Part shown: one piece after another, positions 8,594-17,005 of the stretch
How positions within the stretch are numbered: the first letter of the stretch is position 1
How the letters are laid out: the number at the start of each line of letters is the position of its first letter
Notes under the pieces: generated by a model
Told to the model about the DNA's origin: nothing
Seen by the model: only the letters and a program-made list of their open reading frames with translations
Database searches by the model: none
Made by a program: the position numbers and the translations under genes
Origin: Vibrio hepatarius
Lineage (GTDB): Bacteria > Pseudomonadota > Gammaproteobacteria > Enterobacterales > Vibrionaceae
DNA: 64,000 nt
NCBI RefSeq assembly: GCF_011806575.1
Contig: NZ_JAATOO010000022.1
Span: 1-64,000 of the forward strand
Direction: 5' to 3'

Positions 8594-9115
8594 ATGTCTG
8601 TATTACAAGTATTAACATTCCCAGATGATCGTCTTCGCACCGTGGCAAAACCCGTGGAAGAGGTGACTCCTGAGATTCAAAAATTCGTTGATGACATGAT
8701 TGAAACCATGTACGACGAAGAAGGTATTGGCCTGGCAGCAACCCAGGTAGATTTCCATCAGCGTATCGTCGTGATCGACATTTCAGATACGCGCGATCAG
8801 CCAATGGTTCTGATCAACCCGGAAATCCTTGAGAAACGTGGTGAAGACGGTATCGAAGAAGGCTGTCTTTCTGTTCCTGGCGCACGCGCGTTGGTTCCTC
8901 GTGCGGCTGAAGTCACTGTTAAAGCGCTTAACCGCGACGGTGAAGAGTTCACATTCGAAGCAGACGATCTGCTGGCGATTTGTGTACAGCACGAACTTGA
9001 CCACTTAGAAGGCAAACTTTTTGTTGATTACCTATCGCCTCTAAAACGTAAGCGTATTCAAGAGAAGCTGGCAAAGATTAAGCGTTTCAACGAGAAACAA
9101 GCCAACCAAGCCTAA
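8594..9115 (+). CDS. def: peptide deformylase Def
   Basis: Def removes the formyl group from the N-terminal methionine of new proteins. I place the start at 8594 because MSVLQVLTFPDDRLR is the normal N-terminus; the upstream in-frame ATG at 8531 would add an unrelated leader. The 173-residue protein has the three deformylase motifs: GIGLAATQV (about 45-53), EGCLSVP with the metal cysteine, and QHELDHLEG with the HExxH metal site. It is followed 25 bases later by fmt, which performs the opposite reaction on Met-tRNA. Confidence 0.97.
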   Translation: MSVLQVLTFPDDRLRTVAKPVEEVTPEIQKFVDDMIETMYDEEGIGLAATQVDFHQRIVVIDISDTRDQPMVLINPEILEKRGEDGIEEGCLSVPGARALVPRAAEVTVKALNRDGEEFTFEADDLLAICVQHELDHLEGKLFVDYLSPLKRKRIQEKLAKIKRFNEKQANQA

Positions 9116-9140
9116 TGCCAATAAATTGAAGGAACGTACC

Positions 9141-10088
9141 TTGAGCAAACCATTAAAAATTGTTTTCGCAGGTACTCCGGACTTCGCCGCCCGTCACTTG
9201 GCGGCGTTGTTGTCTTCGGAGCACGATGTTATTGCGGTTTACACCAACCCAGACCGCCCAGCGGGTCGTGGTAAAAAGCTCACAGCGAGTGCAGTAAAGA
9301 ACGTTGCCCTTGAGCACAATATTCCTGTCTACCAGCCAGAAAACTTTAAGTCAGATGAAGCCAAACAAGAGCTTGCCGACTTAAACGCCGATATCATGGT
9401 CGTGGTGGCTTACGGTATGCTATTACCGCAAGCGGTTCTCGACACCCCTAAACTGGGTTGTATCAACGTACACGGCTCGATTCTTCCTCGTTGGCGTGGT
9501 GCCGCACCGATTCAGCGCTCTATTTGGGCGGGCGATAAAGAGACTGGCGTGACCATCATGCAGATGGATATTGGTCTAGATACCGGTGACATGCTGAAAG
9601 TCGCAACACTCCCTATCGAAGCAAGCGACACCAGTGCATCGATGTATGAAAAACTTGCAGAGCTTGGCCCACAAGCATTAGTCGAATGCCTTGCGGATAT
9701 CGCATCTGGTCGTGCTGTCGCTGTCAAACAAGACGACGAATTAGCCAACTACGCGAAGAAGTTAAGCAAAGAAGAAGCCCTGATCAACTGGAGCGACGAT
9801 GCGGAACACATCGAACGCTGCGTTCGTGCTTTCAACCCTTGGCCAATGAGCCACTTTGTTGCTGCAGATAACAGCATCAAGGTATGGCAAAGCCGAGTAG
9901 AAAAACAAACCACCGATCAACCTGCGGGCACAATTCTCCAAGCAGACAAAACCGGCATTTATATTGCGACTGGTAATGGTGTATTGGTATTGGAGCAACT
10001 TCAGGTTCCGGGTAAAAAGGCGATGCACGTTCAGGATATTCTCAACTCTCGCGCCGACTGGTTTGCGGTGGGAACCCAACTGGTTTAA
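9141..10088 (+). CDS. fmt: methionyl-tRNA formyltransferase Fmt
   Basis: Fmt formylates initiator Met-tRNA with 10-formyl-tetrahydrofolate. The start is a TTG at 9141 with AAGGA seven bases upstream; it gives a 315-residue protein, exactly the E. coli length. An upstream TTG (9126) overlaps the ribosome site and is unlikely. Motifs are FAGTPDFAARHL, the folate-binding HGSILPRWRGAAPI (catalytic histidine and asparagine) and DTGDML. The C-terminal OB-fold (about 207-315) binds tRNA. It forms an operon with def and rsmB. Confidence 0.97.
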   Translation: MSKPLKIVFAGTPDFAARHLAALLSSEHDVIAVYTNPDRPAGRGKKLTASAVKNVALEHNIPVYQPENFKSDEAKQELADLNADIMVVVAYGMLLPQAVLDTPKLGCINVHGSILPRWRGAAPIQRSIWAGDKETGVTIMQMDIGLDTGDMLKVATLPIEASDTSASMYEKLAELGPQALVECLADIASGRAVAVKQDDELANYAKKLSKEEALINWSDDAEHIERCVRAFNPWPMSHFVAADNSIKVWQSRVEKQTTDQPAGTILQADKTGIYIATGNGVLVLEQLQVPGKKAMHVQDILNSRADWFAVGTQLV

Positions 10089-10159
10089 TGATTATCTCTT
10101 AACAGAGAAACGTACATTTTGAGGGTGGAGACACCCTCCCTTAATTTAAGGTATTGATA

Positions 10160-11440
10160 ATGAATGTTCGCGCTGCTGCAGCCAACGTCCTATTCCAAGT
10201 GGTCGATAAAGGTCACTCTCTTTCCAACGCTCTGCCTGCGGCTCAACAACAGGTAAAACCACGCGACCAAGCGCTACTGCAAGAGATTTGCTACGGTGCA
10301 CTCCGCTACTTACCTCGTCTGGAATCCATTGCCAATGAACTGATGGATAAACCGCTGAAAGGCAAACAACGCGTATTCCATCACCTGATTTTGGTTGGTA
10401 TTTACCAACTGAGCTTTATGCGTATTCCCGCGCATGCAGCGGTGGGTGAAACCGTGGAAGGCACCAAAACCCTTAAAGGTCCTCGCTTACGTGGGCTGAT
10501 CAACGCGGTATTGCGTAACTACCAGCGTAATCAGGAAGAGTTGGACGCGATGGCGATCAGCCACAACGCAGGGAAATACGGCCACCCAAGCTGGTTGCTA
10601 AAGCTGTTGCAAGAAAGCTACCCGCAACAATGGGAAAGCATTGTTGAAGCGAACAACAACAAAGCGCCGATGTGGCTGCGCGTAAACCATAAGCACCACA
10701 CTCGCGATCAATATCTTGAGTTACTCAAAAGTGAAAACATTGATAGCACTGCGCACAGTGAAGCTAAAGACGCTCTAAAATTGGCTTCGCCTTGCGACGT
10801 GACTAAATTGCCAGGCTTTGACAAAGGTTGGGTATCAGTACAAGACGCAGCGGCTCAGTTGTCACTCAACTACCTGACACCGAAAGATGGCGAACTGATT
10901 CTCGATTGCTGCGCCGCACCAGGTGGTAAAACTGCGCATATCCTTGAGCGTACTCAAGGCAGCCAAGTGGTAGCAATCGACTGTGATGAATCGCGTCTGA
11001 AACGCGTGCACGACAACTTACAGCGTCTAAATCTCAAAGCGGAAGTTATTTGCGGTGACGCACGTAATCCACAAGATTGGTGGCAAGGCGAGCAGTTTGA
11101 TCGCATTCTTCTAGATGCACCTTGTTCTGCAACAGGTGTTATACGTCGACATCCTGATATAAAGTGGTTACGACGTGGCGAAGATATCGCGGCATTGGCT
11201 GAGCTTCAAAGTGAAATCCTTGACGCGATGTGGCAACAATTGAAGCCAGGCGGCACGCTCGTCTACGCAACTTGTTCTATCACTCCTCAAGAGAACAAAG
11301 AGCAAGTAAAAGCATTCTTAGCCCGTACTCAGGATGCGCAACTTGAAGGCTCCGATGCTAAAAATCCAGGTCGCCAAATTCTACCTGGCGAAGAGGATAT
11401 GGATGGCTTCTACTACGCCATTCTGCACAAAAACGCGTAA
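10160..11440 (+). CDS. rsmB: 16S rRNA m5C967 methyltransferase RsmB
   Basis: RsmB (Sun/Fmu) methylates C967 of 16S rRNA. The ATG at 10160 with AAGG eight bases upstream is preferred to a TTG six bases earlier. The 426-residue protein has an N-terminal NusB-like RNA-binding domain (about 1-140), then the SAM-dependent methyltransferase: DCCAAPGGKTAHI (about 248-260), LDAPCSATGVIRRHPD with the catalytic PC motif, and YATCSITPQEN with the second cysteine. The position between fmt and trkA is the usual one. Confidence 0.97.
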   Translation: MNVRAAAANVLFQVVDKGHSLSNALPAAQQQVKPRDQALLQEICYGALRYLPRLESIANELMDKPLKGKQRVFHHLILVGIYQLSFMRIPAHAAVGETVEGTKTLKGPRLRGLINAVLRNYQRNQEELDAMAISHNAGKYGHPSWLLKLLQESYPQQWESIVEANNNKAPMWLRVNHKHHTRDQYLELLKSENIDSTAHSEAKDALKLASPCDVTKLPGFDKGWVSVQDAAAQLSLNYLTPKDGELILDCCAAPGGKTAHILERTQGSQVVAIDCDESRLKRVHDNLQRLNLKAEVICGDARNPQDWWQGEQFDRILLDAPCSATGVIRRHPDIKWLRRGEDIAALAELQSEILDAMWQQLKPGGTLVYATCSITPQENKEQVKAFLARTQDAQLEGSDAKNPGRQILPGEEDMDGFYYAILHKNA

Positions 11441-11541
11441 TTTAGACGGGCGGTGAAAGCAATTTCATCGCCCTGTTTATACCTACTCCGGCGAGCTGTT
11501 CGAGGGCTGGATAGGAACCAATAGTTGAACGAGAATACAGT

Positions 11542-12918
11542 ATGAAAATCATCATTCTTGGTGCTGGTCAGGTTGGCGGCACGCTGGCGGAAAACCTTGT
11601 GGGTGAGAACAACGATATTACTATTGTTGACCAAAACAATGACCGCTTGAGAGAGCTGCAGGATAAATACGACTTGCGAGTCGTTCACGGCCACGCCAGC
11701 CATCCCGATGCGCTGCGTGAAGCTGGCGCTCAAGACGCAGACATGCTCGTCGCGGTGACCAATACGGACGAAACCAACATGGCAGCTTGTCAGGTGGCCT
11801 TTTCTCTGTTCAACACGCCTAACCGCATTGCGCGAATCCGTGCGCCAGAATATCTGGCAGAAAAAGAAGCCCTATTCCAATCGGGGGCGGTTCCGGTCGA
11901 TCACTTGATCGCGCCGGAAGAATTGGTGACGAGCTACATCGAACGCCTGATCCAATATCCGGGTGCGCTACAGGTAGTGAGCTTTGCCGATCAGAAAGTC
12001 AGCTTAGTGGCGGTAAAAGCCTACTATGGCGGTCCACTGGTTGGTAACGCGCTATCAACCTTGCGTGAGCATATGCCGCACATCGATACCCGCGTTGCGG
12101 CGATTTTCCGTCAAGGGCGTCCGATTCGTCCACAAGGCACCACGATTATTGAAGCGGACGATGAAGTGTTCTTCGTTGCGGCGAGTAACCATATCCGCTC
12201 AGTAATGAGTGAGTTACAACGCCTAGAGAAACCGTATCGCCGCATTATGATCGTTGGTGGTGGTAACATCGGCGCGAGCTTAGCTAAACGCTTAGAGCAA
12301 ACCTACAGCGTTAAACTGATTGAGCGCGGCTACCAACGTGCAGAAAAGCTCTCCGAAGAGTTAGAAAACACCATTGTATTCTGTGGTGACGCCGCAGACC
12401 AAGAACTACTGAGCGAAGAGAACATCGACCAAGTCGATGTGTTTATCGCCCTGACCAACGAAGACGAAACCAACATCATGTCGGCGATGCTCGCCAAGCG
12501 CATGGGTGCGAAGAAAGTGATGGTGCTGATCCAGCGCGGTGCTTACGTCGACCTAGTACAAGGCGGCGTGATTGACGTGGCGATCTCACCTCAGCAAGCG
12601 ACCATTTCCGCGCTACTGACCCACGTGCGTCGTGCAGATATTGTCAACGTATCGTCACTACGCCGAGGCGCGGCTGAAGCGATCGAGGCGATTGCTCACG
12701 GCGACGAAACCACGTCTAAAGTGGTCGGCCGCGCAATTGGTGATATCAAACTGCCGCCAGGTACAACCATCGGCGCGATTGTGCGCGGTGAAGAAGTCCT
12801 AATTGCCCACGATAGAACCGTGATTGAGCAAGACGACCACGTGGTGATGTTCTTGGTCGACAAGAAATACGTGCCAGACGTCGAAGCCTTGTTCCAACCG
12901 AGTCCGTTCTTCCTATAA
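11542..12918 (+). CDS. trkA: Trk K+ uptake regulatory subunit TrkA
   Basis: TrkA is the cytosolic NAD(H)/ATP-binding gating subunit of the TrkH potassium channel. The 458-residue protein is a duplication: each half has an RCK-N Rossmann domain (IILGAGQVGGTLAENL at 3-18, and IMIVGGGNIGASLAKRL at about 233) followed by an RCK-C domain. The two halves together make a ring under the membrane channel. Its partner trkH starts 9 bases after its stop, so the two are made from one mRNA. Confidence 0.98.
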   Translation: MKIIILGAGQVGGTLAENLVGENNDITIVDQNNDRLRELQDKYDLRVVHGHASHPDALREAGAQDADMLVAVTNTDETNMAACQVAFSLFNTPNRIARIRAPEYLAEKEALFQSGAVPVDHLIAPEELVTSYIERLIQYPGALQVVSFADQKVSLVAVKAYYGGPLVGNALSTLREHMPHIDTRVAAIFRQGRPIRPQGTTIIEADDEVFFVAASNHIRSVMSELQRLEKPYRRIMIVGGGNIGASLAKRLEQTYSVKLIERGYQRAEKLSEELENTIVFCGDAADQELLSEENIDQVDVFIALTNEDETNIMSAMLAKRMGAKKVMVLIQRGAYVDLVQGGVIDVAISPQQATISALLTHVRRADIVNVSSLRRGAAEAIEAIAHGDETTSKVVGRAIGDIKLPPGTTIGAIVRGEEVLIAHDRTVIEQDDHVVMFLVDKKYVPDVEALFQPSPFFL

Positions 12919-12927
12919 GGCGAGGTT

Positions 12928-14373
12928 ATGGTCAACTTCCGTCCGGTACTGTTTGTTATAGGGTTGGTGCTGTCAAAGATCGCCCTGTTTATGTATGTCC
13001 CAACCCTAGTGGCGTTTTTTAGCGGCACTGCGGGCTTTTTGGAATTCGGACAAGCGGTTCTTATCACCCATATGGTGGCGTTTATTTGCTTAAGCGTCGG
13101 TCGAACGACGCGCTTCAAGCTCAGCGTACGGGACATGTTCCTGATCACCAGCTTAGTATGGACCATCGCCAGTGCCTTTGCGGCGCTGCCGTTCGTGTTT
13201 ATCAACCACATCAGCTTTACTGACGCCTATTTCGAAACCATGTCGGGTATCACCACCACAGGTTCGACGGTATTGAGCGGCTTGGACGGGATGGCGCCGA
13301 GTATCCTGCTATGGCGTTCGATATTGCAGTGGCTCGGCGGGATTGGCTTCATCGTCATGGCCGTGGCGGTACTGCCGATGCTCAACGTCGGTGGTATGAA
13401 GCTGTTCCACACCGAATCCTCAGACTGGTCAGATAAAAGCAGCCCGCGCGCCAAAACGGTCGCCAAGAACATCGTACTGGTGTATTTGACGTTAACCGGG
13501 TTGTGTTTGATTGGCTATATGCTGACGGGGATGAATCTGTTCGAAGCGATCAACCACTCGTTCACGACGCTTTCGACGGGAGGCTACTCAACTTCGGACG
13601 GTTCAATGAACCACTTCTCCAATGGCGCACACTGGGTTGCGACCCTATTTATGTTCTTGGGTGGTCTGCCGTTTCTATTGTTTGTCTCGGCACTGCGTAA
13701 GCGCCGGCTGGATGAATTATTTAAAGACGCGCAAGTTCGAGGCTTCACCATCTTATTTCTCGCAAGTAGCGTGGTGATCTCGAGCTGGCTGGTGATTCGC
13801 GACGGCTACAGCGTGCTAGACGCCATGCGGGTATCGATGTTCAACATCGTCTCAGTAGTGACGACCACCGGATTTGGTCTTGAAGACTTTACCGCTTGGG
13901 GCGCACTACCGACAACGCTGTTTGCGTTTTTAATGATGGCTGGAGCCTGTTCTGGCTCGACGTCAGGCGGGATCAAAGTGTTCCGCTTCCAAATCGCGAT
14001 GACACTGCTGAATAAGCAGATGATGAAGCTTATTCATCCTTCAGGAGTGTTCGTTCAACGCTATAACAACCGTCCGGTCAACGATGACATCGTTCGCTCA
14101 ATCATCGCATTTGGTCTTACTTTCTTTATCACTATCATCGTGATTGCTGGCGCGCTCAGTGCAATGGGCTTAGACCCTATCACCAGCATTTCTGGCGCGA
14201 TTACGGCTGTGGCTAACGTAGGCCCGGGGATGGGTGCAGTGATCGGTCCAACCGGAAACTTTGCCCCTCTGCCAGACGCGGCAAAATGGATCTTGAGCCT
14301 TGGCATGCTGATGGGGCGCCTAGAGATTTTGACCTTACTGGTGCTATTCTTCCCGGCGTTCTGGCGTCGCTAG
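12928..14373 (+). CDS. trkH: Trk K+ uptake transmembrane subunit TrkH
   Basis: TrkH is the inner-membrane K+ channel of the Trk system. The 481-residue protein (E. coli 483) has about ten membrane helices arranged as four M1-P-M2 repeats. Filter-like segments are visible as TMSGITTTGSTV (about 108-119), FTTLSTGGYST, VVTTTGFGLED and VANVGPGMGAV, each with the central glycine that lines the selectivity filter. It ends by overlapping the convergent hemolysin-III gene by 4 bases. Confidence 0.98.
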   Translation: MVNFRPVLFVIGLVLSKIALFMYVPTLVAFFSGTAGFLEFGQAVLITHMVAFICLSVGRTTRFKLSVRDMFLITSLVWTIASAFAALPFVFINHISFTDAYFETMSGITTTGSTVLSGLDGMAPSILLWRSILQWLGGIGFIVMAVAVLPMLNVGGMKLFHTESSDWSDKSSPRAKTVAKNIVLVYLTLTGLCLIGYMLTGMNLFEAINHSFTTLSTGGYSTSDGSMNHFSNGAHWVATLFMFLGGLPFLLFVSALRKRRLDELFKDAQVRGFTILFLASSVVISSWLVIRDGYSVLDAMRVSMFNIVSVVTTTGFGLEDFTAWGALPTTLFAFLMMAGACSGSTSGGIKVFRFQIAMTLLNKQMMKLIHPSGVFVQRYNNRPVNDDIVRSIIAFGLTFFITIIVIAGALSAMGLDPITSISGAITAVANVGPGMGAVIGPTGNFAPLPDAAKWILSLGMLMGRLEILTLLVLFFPAFWRR

Positions 14374-15023
14374 ATAGGCTCAACGTAGAGATAGATGGCG
14401 AAAAAGTGGCAAGCGCAACCCGCTAAAACAAAACCGTGCCAAATGGCATGATTGAAAGGGATGCGTTTCGCCACGTAGAAAATCACCCCAAGCGTGTAAA
14501 TCACTCCACCAACCGCTAGCAAAGTTAATCCACCGATATCTAGGTTCAGCGCCAATTGATAAATCACCACCAGCGATAACCACCCCATCAACAAATACGT
14601 CACCAATGACAAGCGTTTAAAGCGGTAGACGAACGCCAGCTTCATAATGATACCGATCAGCGCGATACTCCAGATCACGATCATCAGACCAATCGCCAAA
14701 GGCGTGCGCAGACTGACCAACAAAAACGGCGTATAGCTGCCCGCGATCAGCAAGTAGATCGCGCAGTGGTCGAAGGTTTTTAGGGCTTTCTTAGCTTTTT
14801 GGTGCGGTATCGCGTGGTAGAGCGTCGATGCAAGAAACAGCACAATCATGCTGCCACCGTAGACACTCATACTAGTGATGGTTAACGCATCAGCATTGCG
14901 GTCAATCGCTTTAACCAAGAGTAAAATCAAGCCAACGATACCCATCACCATACCCAAAGCATGAGTCACTGTGTTGGCGATTTCTTCTTTAACGCTGTAT
15001 TCGTGTTGTTTGCTAGTAGACAT
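14370..15023 (-). CDS. hemolysin III / PAQR family membrane protein
   Basis: The 217-residue protein has seven hydrophobic segments and the family residues: NTVTHALGM near the N-terminus, ASTLYHAIP, FDHCAIYLLIAGSYTPF (positions about 85-101) and FNHAIWHGFVLAGCACHFFAIY at the C-terminus. The conserved histidine and aspartate residues suggest a metal site as in PAQR receptors. I place the start at 15023 because MSTSKQHEYSVKEE is the usual beginning; an ATG nine codons upstream is possible. Despite the name, hemolysis is not established for most members. Confidence 0.88.
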   Translation of the reverse strand: MSTSKQHEYSVKEEIANTVTHALGMVMGIVGLILLLVKAIDRNADALTITSMSVYGGSMIVLFLASTLYHAIPHQKAKKALKTFDHCAIYLLIAGSYTPFLLVSLRTPLAIGLMIVIWSIALIGIIMKLAFVYRFKRLSLVTYLLMGWLSLVVIYQLALNLDIGGLTLLAVGGVIYTLGVIFYVAKRIPFNHAIWHGFVLAGCACHFFAIYLYVEPI

Positions 15024-15073
15024 GGATGCGCACACTCCAGAGTCGATCAATCATTCCGGAGTATGGCACATTG

Positions 15074-15091
15074 AGCTTACACTTGTAAGCT
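15074..15091. repeat. inverted repeat between two minus-strand genes
   Basis: A perfect 7-base stem AGCTTAC/GTAAGCT with a 4-base loop lies 19 bases past the Spo0M-like gene stop. On the minus strand no T-run follows, so it is at best a weak terminator and may instead be an mRNA 3' end hairpin. Confidence 0.45.
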
Positions 15092-15109
15092 TAAATAATT
15101 AAGGTTCGG

Positions 15110-15907
15110 TTAAGAATGTTCGTCGAGGTACTGCAACACCTGCTGTCCGGCTTCGGCTGGCGAACTATTTAACGGGATTGAGAGCTGGCGTTTCAGCTCA
15201 CTTCGACCAAGCAGGCTGGCCAACATGCCTCTTGCCCCTTCGCGGTGTCTATCGATTTCGAACCACATTTTCAGCTCGTCTTCACTGCGATAAGCGACGA
15301 TTTCTAACTCACGCCAGCGACCATGAAACGGCCCGGTCGTCGGCACAAATTCAAACTCTTGGACAAACGGCATCTCGAAACCTTTGACGGCTTCGCACTC
15401 AACCTGTCGAATTCGCAATCCCTGGTCTTCTAACGCGGTAAAAATCGCGTCGAGCAACGGGTCTGGTCGCACGGTCAAAATATCTTTATCGCTTGGATCT
15501 TTCGCCTTGGCGATATCCAATCCGGTTTCCAGCCATACTTTGGAATCACCGATAGTGACTGGTGTATTCCAAGGCACATCCAACTCCACATCGAAATCAC
15601 GCTCTTCACCCGGTTGAATAGTAAAGGCATACGGCAGAGTCCACTTCGCTAAAACATAGCTGGTTGGTACACGACGCATACTGCCACCATCATGATGACT
15701 TCTTTCATTATTGGCCGGTACTTCCTTGATATAACGGCAATACAGCTTCAAATCGATGTTATCGATCTCTTGCGCCGTCGCGCCGCCATAAACGTGAATG
15801 GTGATATTCACTTTCTGGCCGGGATAAAGCACCTCTTGCTTGAGGACAGAGTCCACTTTTGCTGAACCAATCCCAAAGCTAGCAAGGGTTTTCTTGAATA
15901 ACGACAT
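15110..15907 (-). CDS. Spo0M-like sporulation-control family protein
   Basis: The 265-residue protein belongs to the Spo0M family, named after a Bacillus subtilis sporulation-control protein, although vibrios do not sporulate. It begins MSLFKKTLASFGIGSAKVDSVL and consists of two arrestin-like beta-sandwich halves (about 20-130 and 140-240), rich in beta strand, with QPGEERDFDVELDVPWNTPV at the hinge. No signal peptide or membrane segment is seen. The role in Gammaproteobacteria is unknown. It is a single gene with its own upstream region. Confidence 0.9.
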   Translation of the reverse strand: MSLFKKTLASFGIGSAKVDSVLKQEVLYPGQKVNITIHVYGGATAQEIDNIDLKLYCRYIKEVPANNERSHHDGGSMRRVPTSYVLAKWTLPYAFTIQPGEERDFDVELDVPWNTPVTIGDSKVWLETGLDIAKAKDPSDKDILTVRPDPLLDAIFTALEDQGLRIRQVECEAVKGFEMPFVQEFEFVPTTGPFHGRWRELEIVAYRSEDELKMWFEIDRHREGARGMLASLLGRSELKRQLSIPLNSSPAEAGQQVLQYLDEHS

Positions 15908-16217
15908 TCACTCCTCCTTAGCACATTCAATACCAGACGATATGCTTAAAGTAACATACTAATCTGCGATACTGTCTTACTGCTAGTACGTTTCTCACAT
16001 AATTGTAGCGTGCAACACAATGCAAATACGATTAGATATCGATCAATTGAAATCTTGGTGCTAATCTAGTTATTGATGTGCTTGCATATCGTTATTCCTA
16101 GTTAATTATTTGGATTGGCGAAGGCCAAAAAGAGCGAACCTTCAGCAATGAAGCTCAACTCATAATTATCTAGGCCATTACATTGGCAATGGATGTGCCT
16201 GGCAGTTAGGTAATTCG
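15908..16217. other. intergenic region between divergent genes
   Basis: These 310 bases separate the Spo0M-like gene from a small plus-strand ORF. The stretch is AT-rich near 16000-16110 and more structured from about 16110 on (GGCGAAGGCC and a CATTGGCAATG-type palindrome near 16178-16193). It probably holds promoters for both sides and the long leader of the small ORF. I cannot assign an RNA family. Confidence 0.4.
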
Positions 16218-16385
16218 ATGCGACCAACGACCGTCAGGTTTTCGCACACAAACACAAGTGCGATGCGTCGTCGTAGTGGCTTTGTTGCTGCTCCAACGGC
16301 AAAAAAAGCAGCTCCTACAATGACTTTGGTAGAAAAGACAGCGCTGTTAATGTCTTCTCGTGCGAAAGTTGTTCAAGCAGCTTAA
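16218..16385 (+). CDS. unannotated small basic ORF with own terminator
   Basis: This 55-codon ORF begins at ATG 16218, with TTAGG seven bases upstream, and ends at TAA 16385, three bases before a strong rho-independent terminator. The predicted peptide is basic and alanine-rich, with MRRRSGFVAAPTAKKAAPTM in its middle and a C-terminal helix-like LVEKTALLMSSRAKVVQAA. An internal ATG at 16263 would give 40 residues. No signal peptide or membrane segment is seen and I do not recognise the family. The terminator shows that something is transcribed here; it could also be a non-coding RNA. Confidence 0.45.
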   Translation: MRPTTVRFSHTNTSAMRRRSGFVAAPTAKKAAPTMTLVEKTALLMSSRAKVVQAA

Positions 16386-16387
16386 TT

Positions 16388-16416
16388 AAAAAGCGCAGAT
16401 CACTCTGCGCTTTTTT
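16388..16416 (+). terminator. rho-independent terminator of the small ORF
   Basis: The 7-base stem GCGCAGA/TCTGCGC with loop TCAC is flanked by five A's and six T's. It directly follows the small ORF and precedes yihD. Confidence 0.88.
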
Positions 16417-16482
16417 CTTATATTCAATCCGTCAATTTGATACCTTTAATGGCAAATCATTACAAAAACTATGGAGAAAGCG

Positions 16483-16749
16483 ATGAAATGCCATCGAATT
16501 GAAGAGTTACTCGAGCTACTCGAGCCAGAGTGGCAACAAGACCAACAGCTAAACCTGTTACAGTTCATCGTGAAGCTAGCCGACGAAGCTGGCTACCAAG
16601 GTAAACTGGAAGATCTCACCGACGACGTGTTGATCTATCACCTGAAGATGCGTAATAGCGAAAAAGACGAAATGATCCCGGGTTTGAAAAAAGACCAAGA
16701 AGACGACTTTAAAACCGCACTCTTAAGAGCACGTGGCATCATAGACTGA
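16483..16749 (+). CDS. yihD: YihD family protein (DUF1040)
   Basis: YihD is an 88-residue protein of unknown function next to srkA and dsbA in enteric bacteria. The family signature LTDDVLIYHLKMR (about residues 44-56) and the end DFKTALLRARG are clear. The start is the ATG at 16483 with GGAG six bases upstream; an ATG four codons earlier overlaps that ribosome site. It is largely alpha-helical and without membrane segments. A terminator follows it, so it is probably monocistronic here. Confidence 0.92.
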   Translation: MKCHRIEELLELLEPEWQQDQQLNLLQFIVKLADEAGYQGKLEDLTDDVLIYHLKMRNSEKDEMIPGLKKDQEDDFKTALLRARGIID

Positions 16750-16765
16750 GCGAATCCTGTCGAAT

Positions 16766-16790
16766 GGGCGGCCTGATGGTCGCCCTTTTT
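16766..16790 (+). terminator. rho-independent terminator after yihD
   Basis: An 8-base stem GGGCGGCC/GGTCGCCC (one G-T pair) with loop TGAT is followed by TTTTT, 17 bases past the yihD stop. Confidence 0.85.
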
Positions 16791-16945
16791 ATACCCAATT
16801 CATATACCAACATCGTACTGTTAGGTCATTTATTTATATAACTGTACTGACCTTTGTTGTTAAAGGTTGATAGCCTTAAAGAAATAGAATTGTTATAGCG
16901 TATATAATCGCCGTCTATAAGAATTTACTAAAGTATCGACAAGCA

Positions 16946-17005
16946 ATGTCAAACAAGAGTGTGAACACCATAAATCACACCGCACAGCCTAAGAAGGAAG
17001 CGTAA
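16946..17005 (+). other. possible 19-codon upstream ORF overlapping ccoG start
   Basis: An ATG at 16946 opens a 19-codon frame whose TAA shares one base with the ccoG ATG (TAATG). It has no clear ribosome-binding site of its own, while the AAGAAGGAAG inside it serves as the ccoG ribosome site. The arrangement would permit translational coupling, but it could be chance. Confidence 0.25.

Noticed and set aside
12696..13211. 171-codon minus-strand frame antisense to trkA/trkH
   Set aside because: It is a shadow of two certain genes. The composition (many Ser, Thr, Arg) is that of a reversed coding frame, and no ribosome site is seen.
16960..16981. CRP-like TGTGA...TCACA before ccoG
   Set aside because: The two half-sites are 10 bases apart instead of the six needed for CRP.
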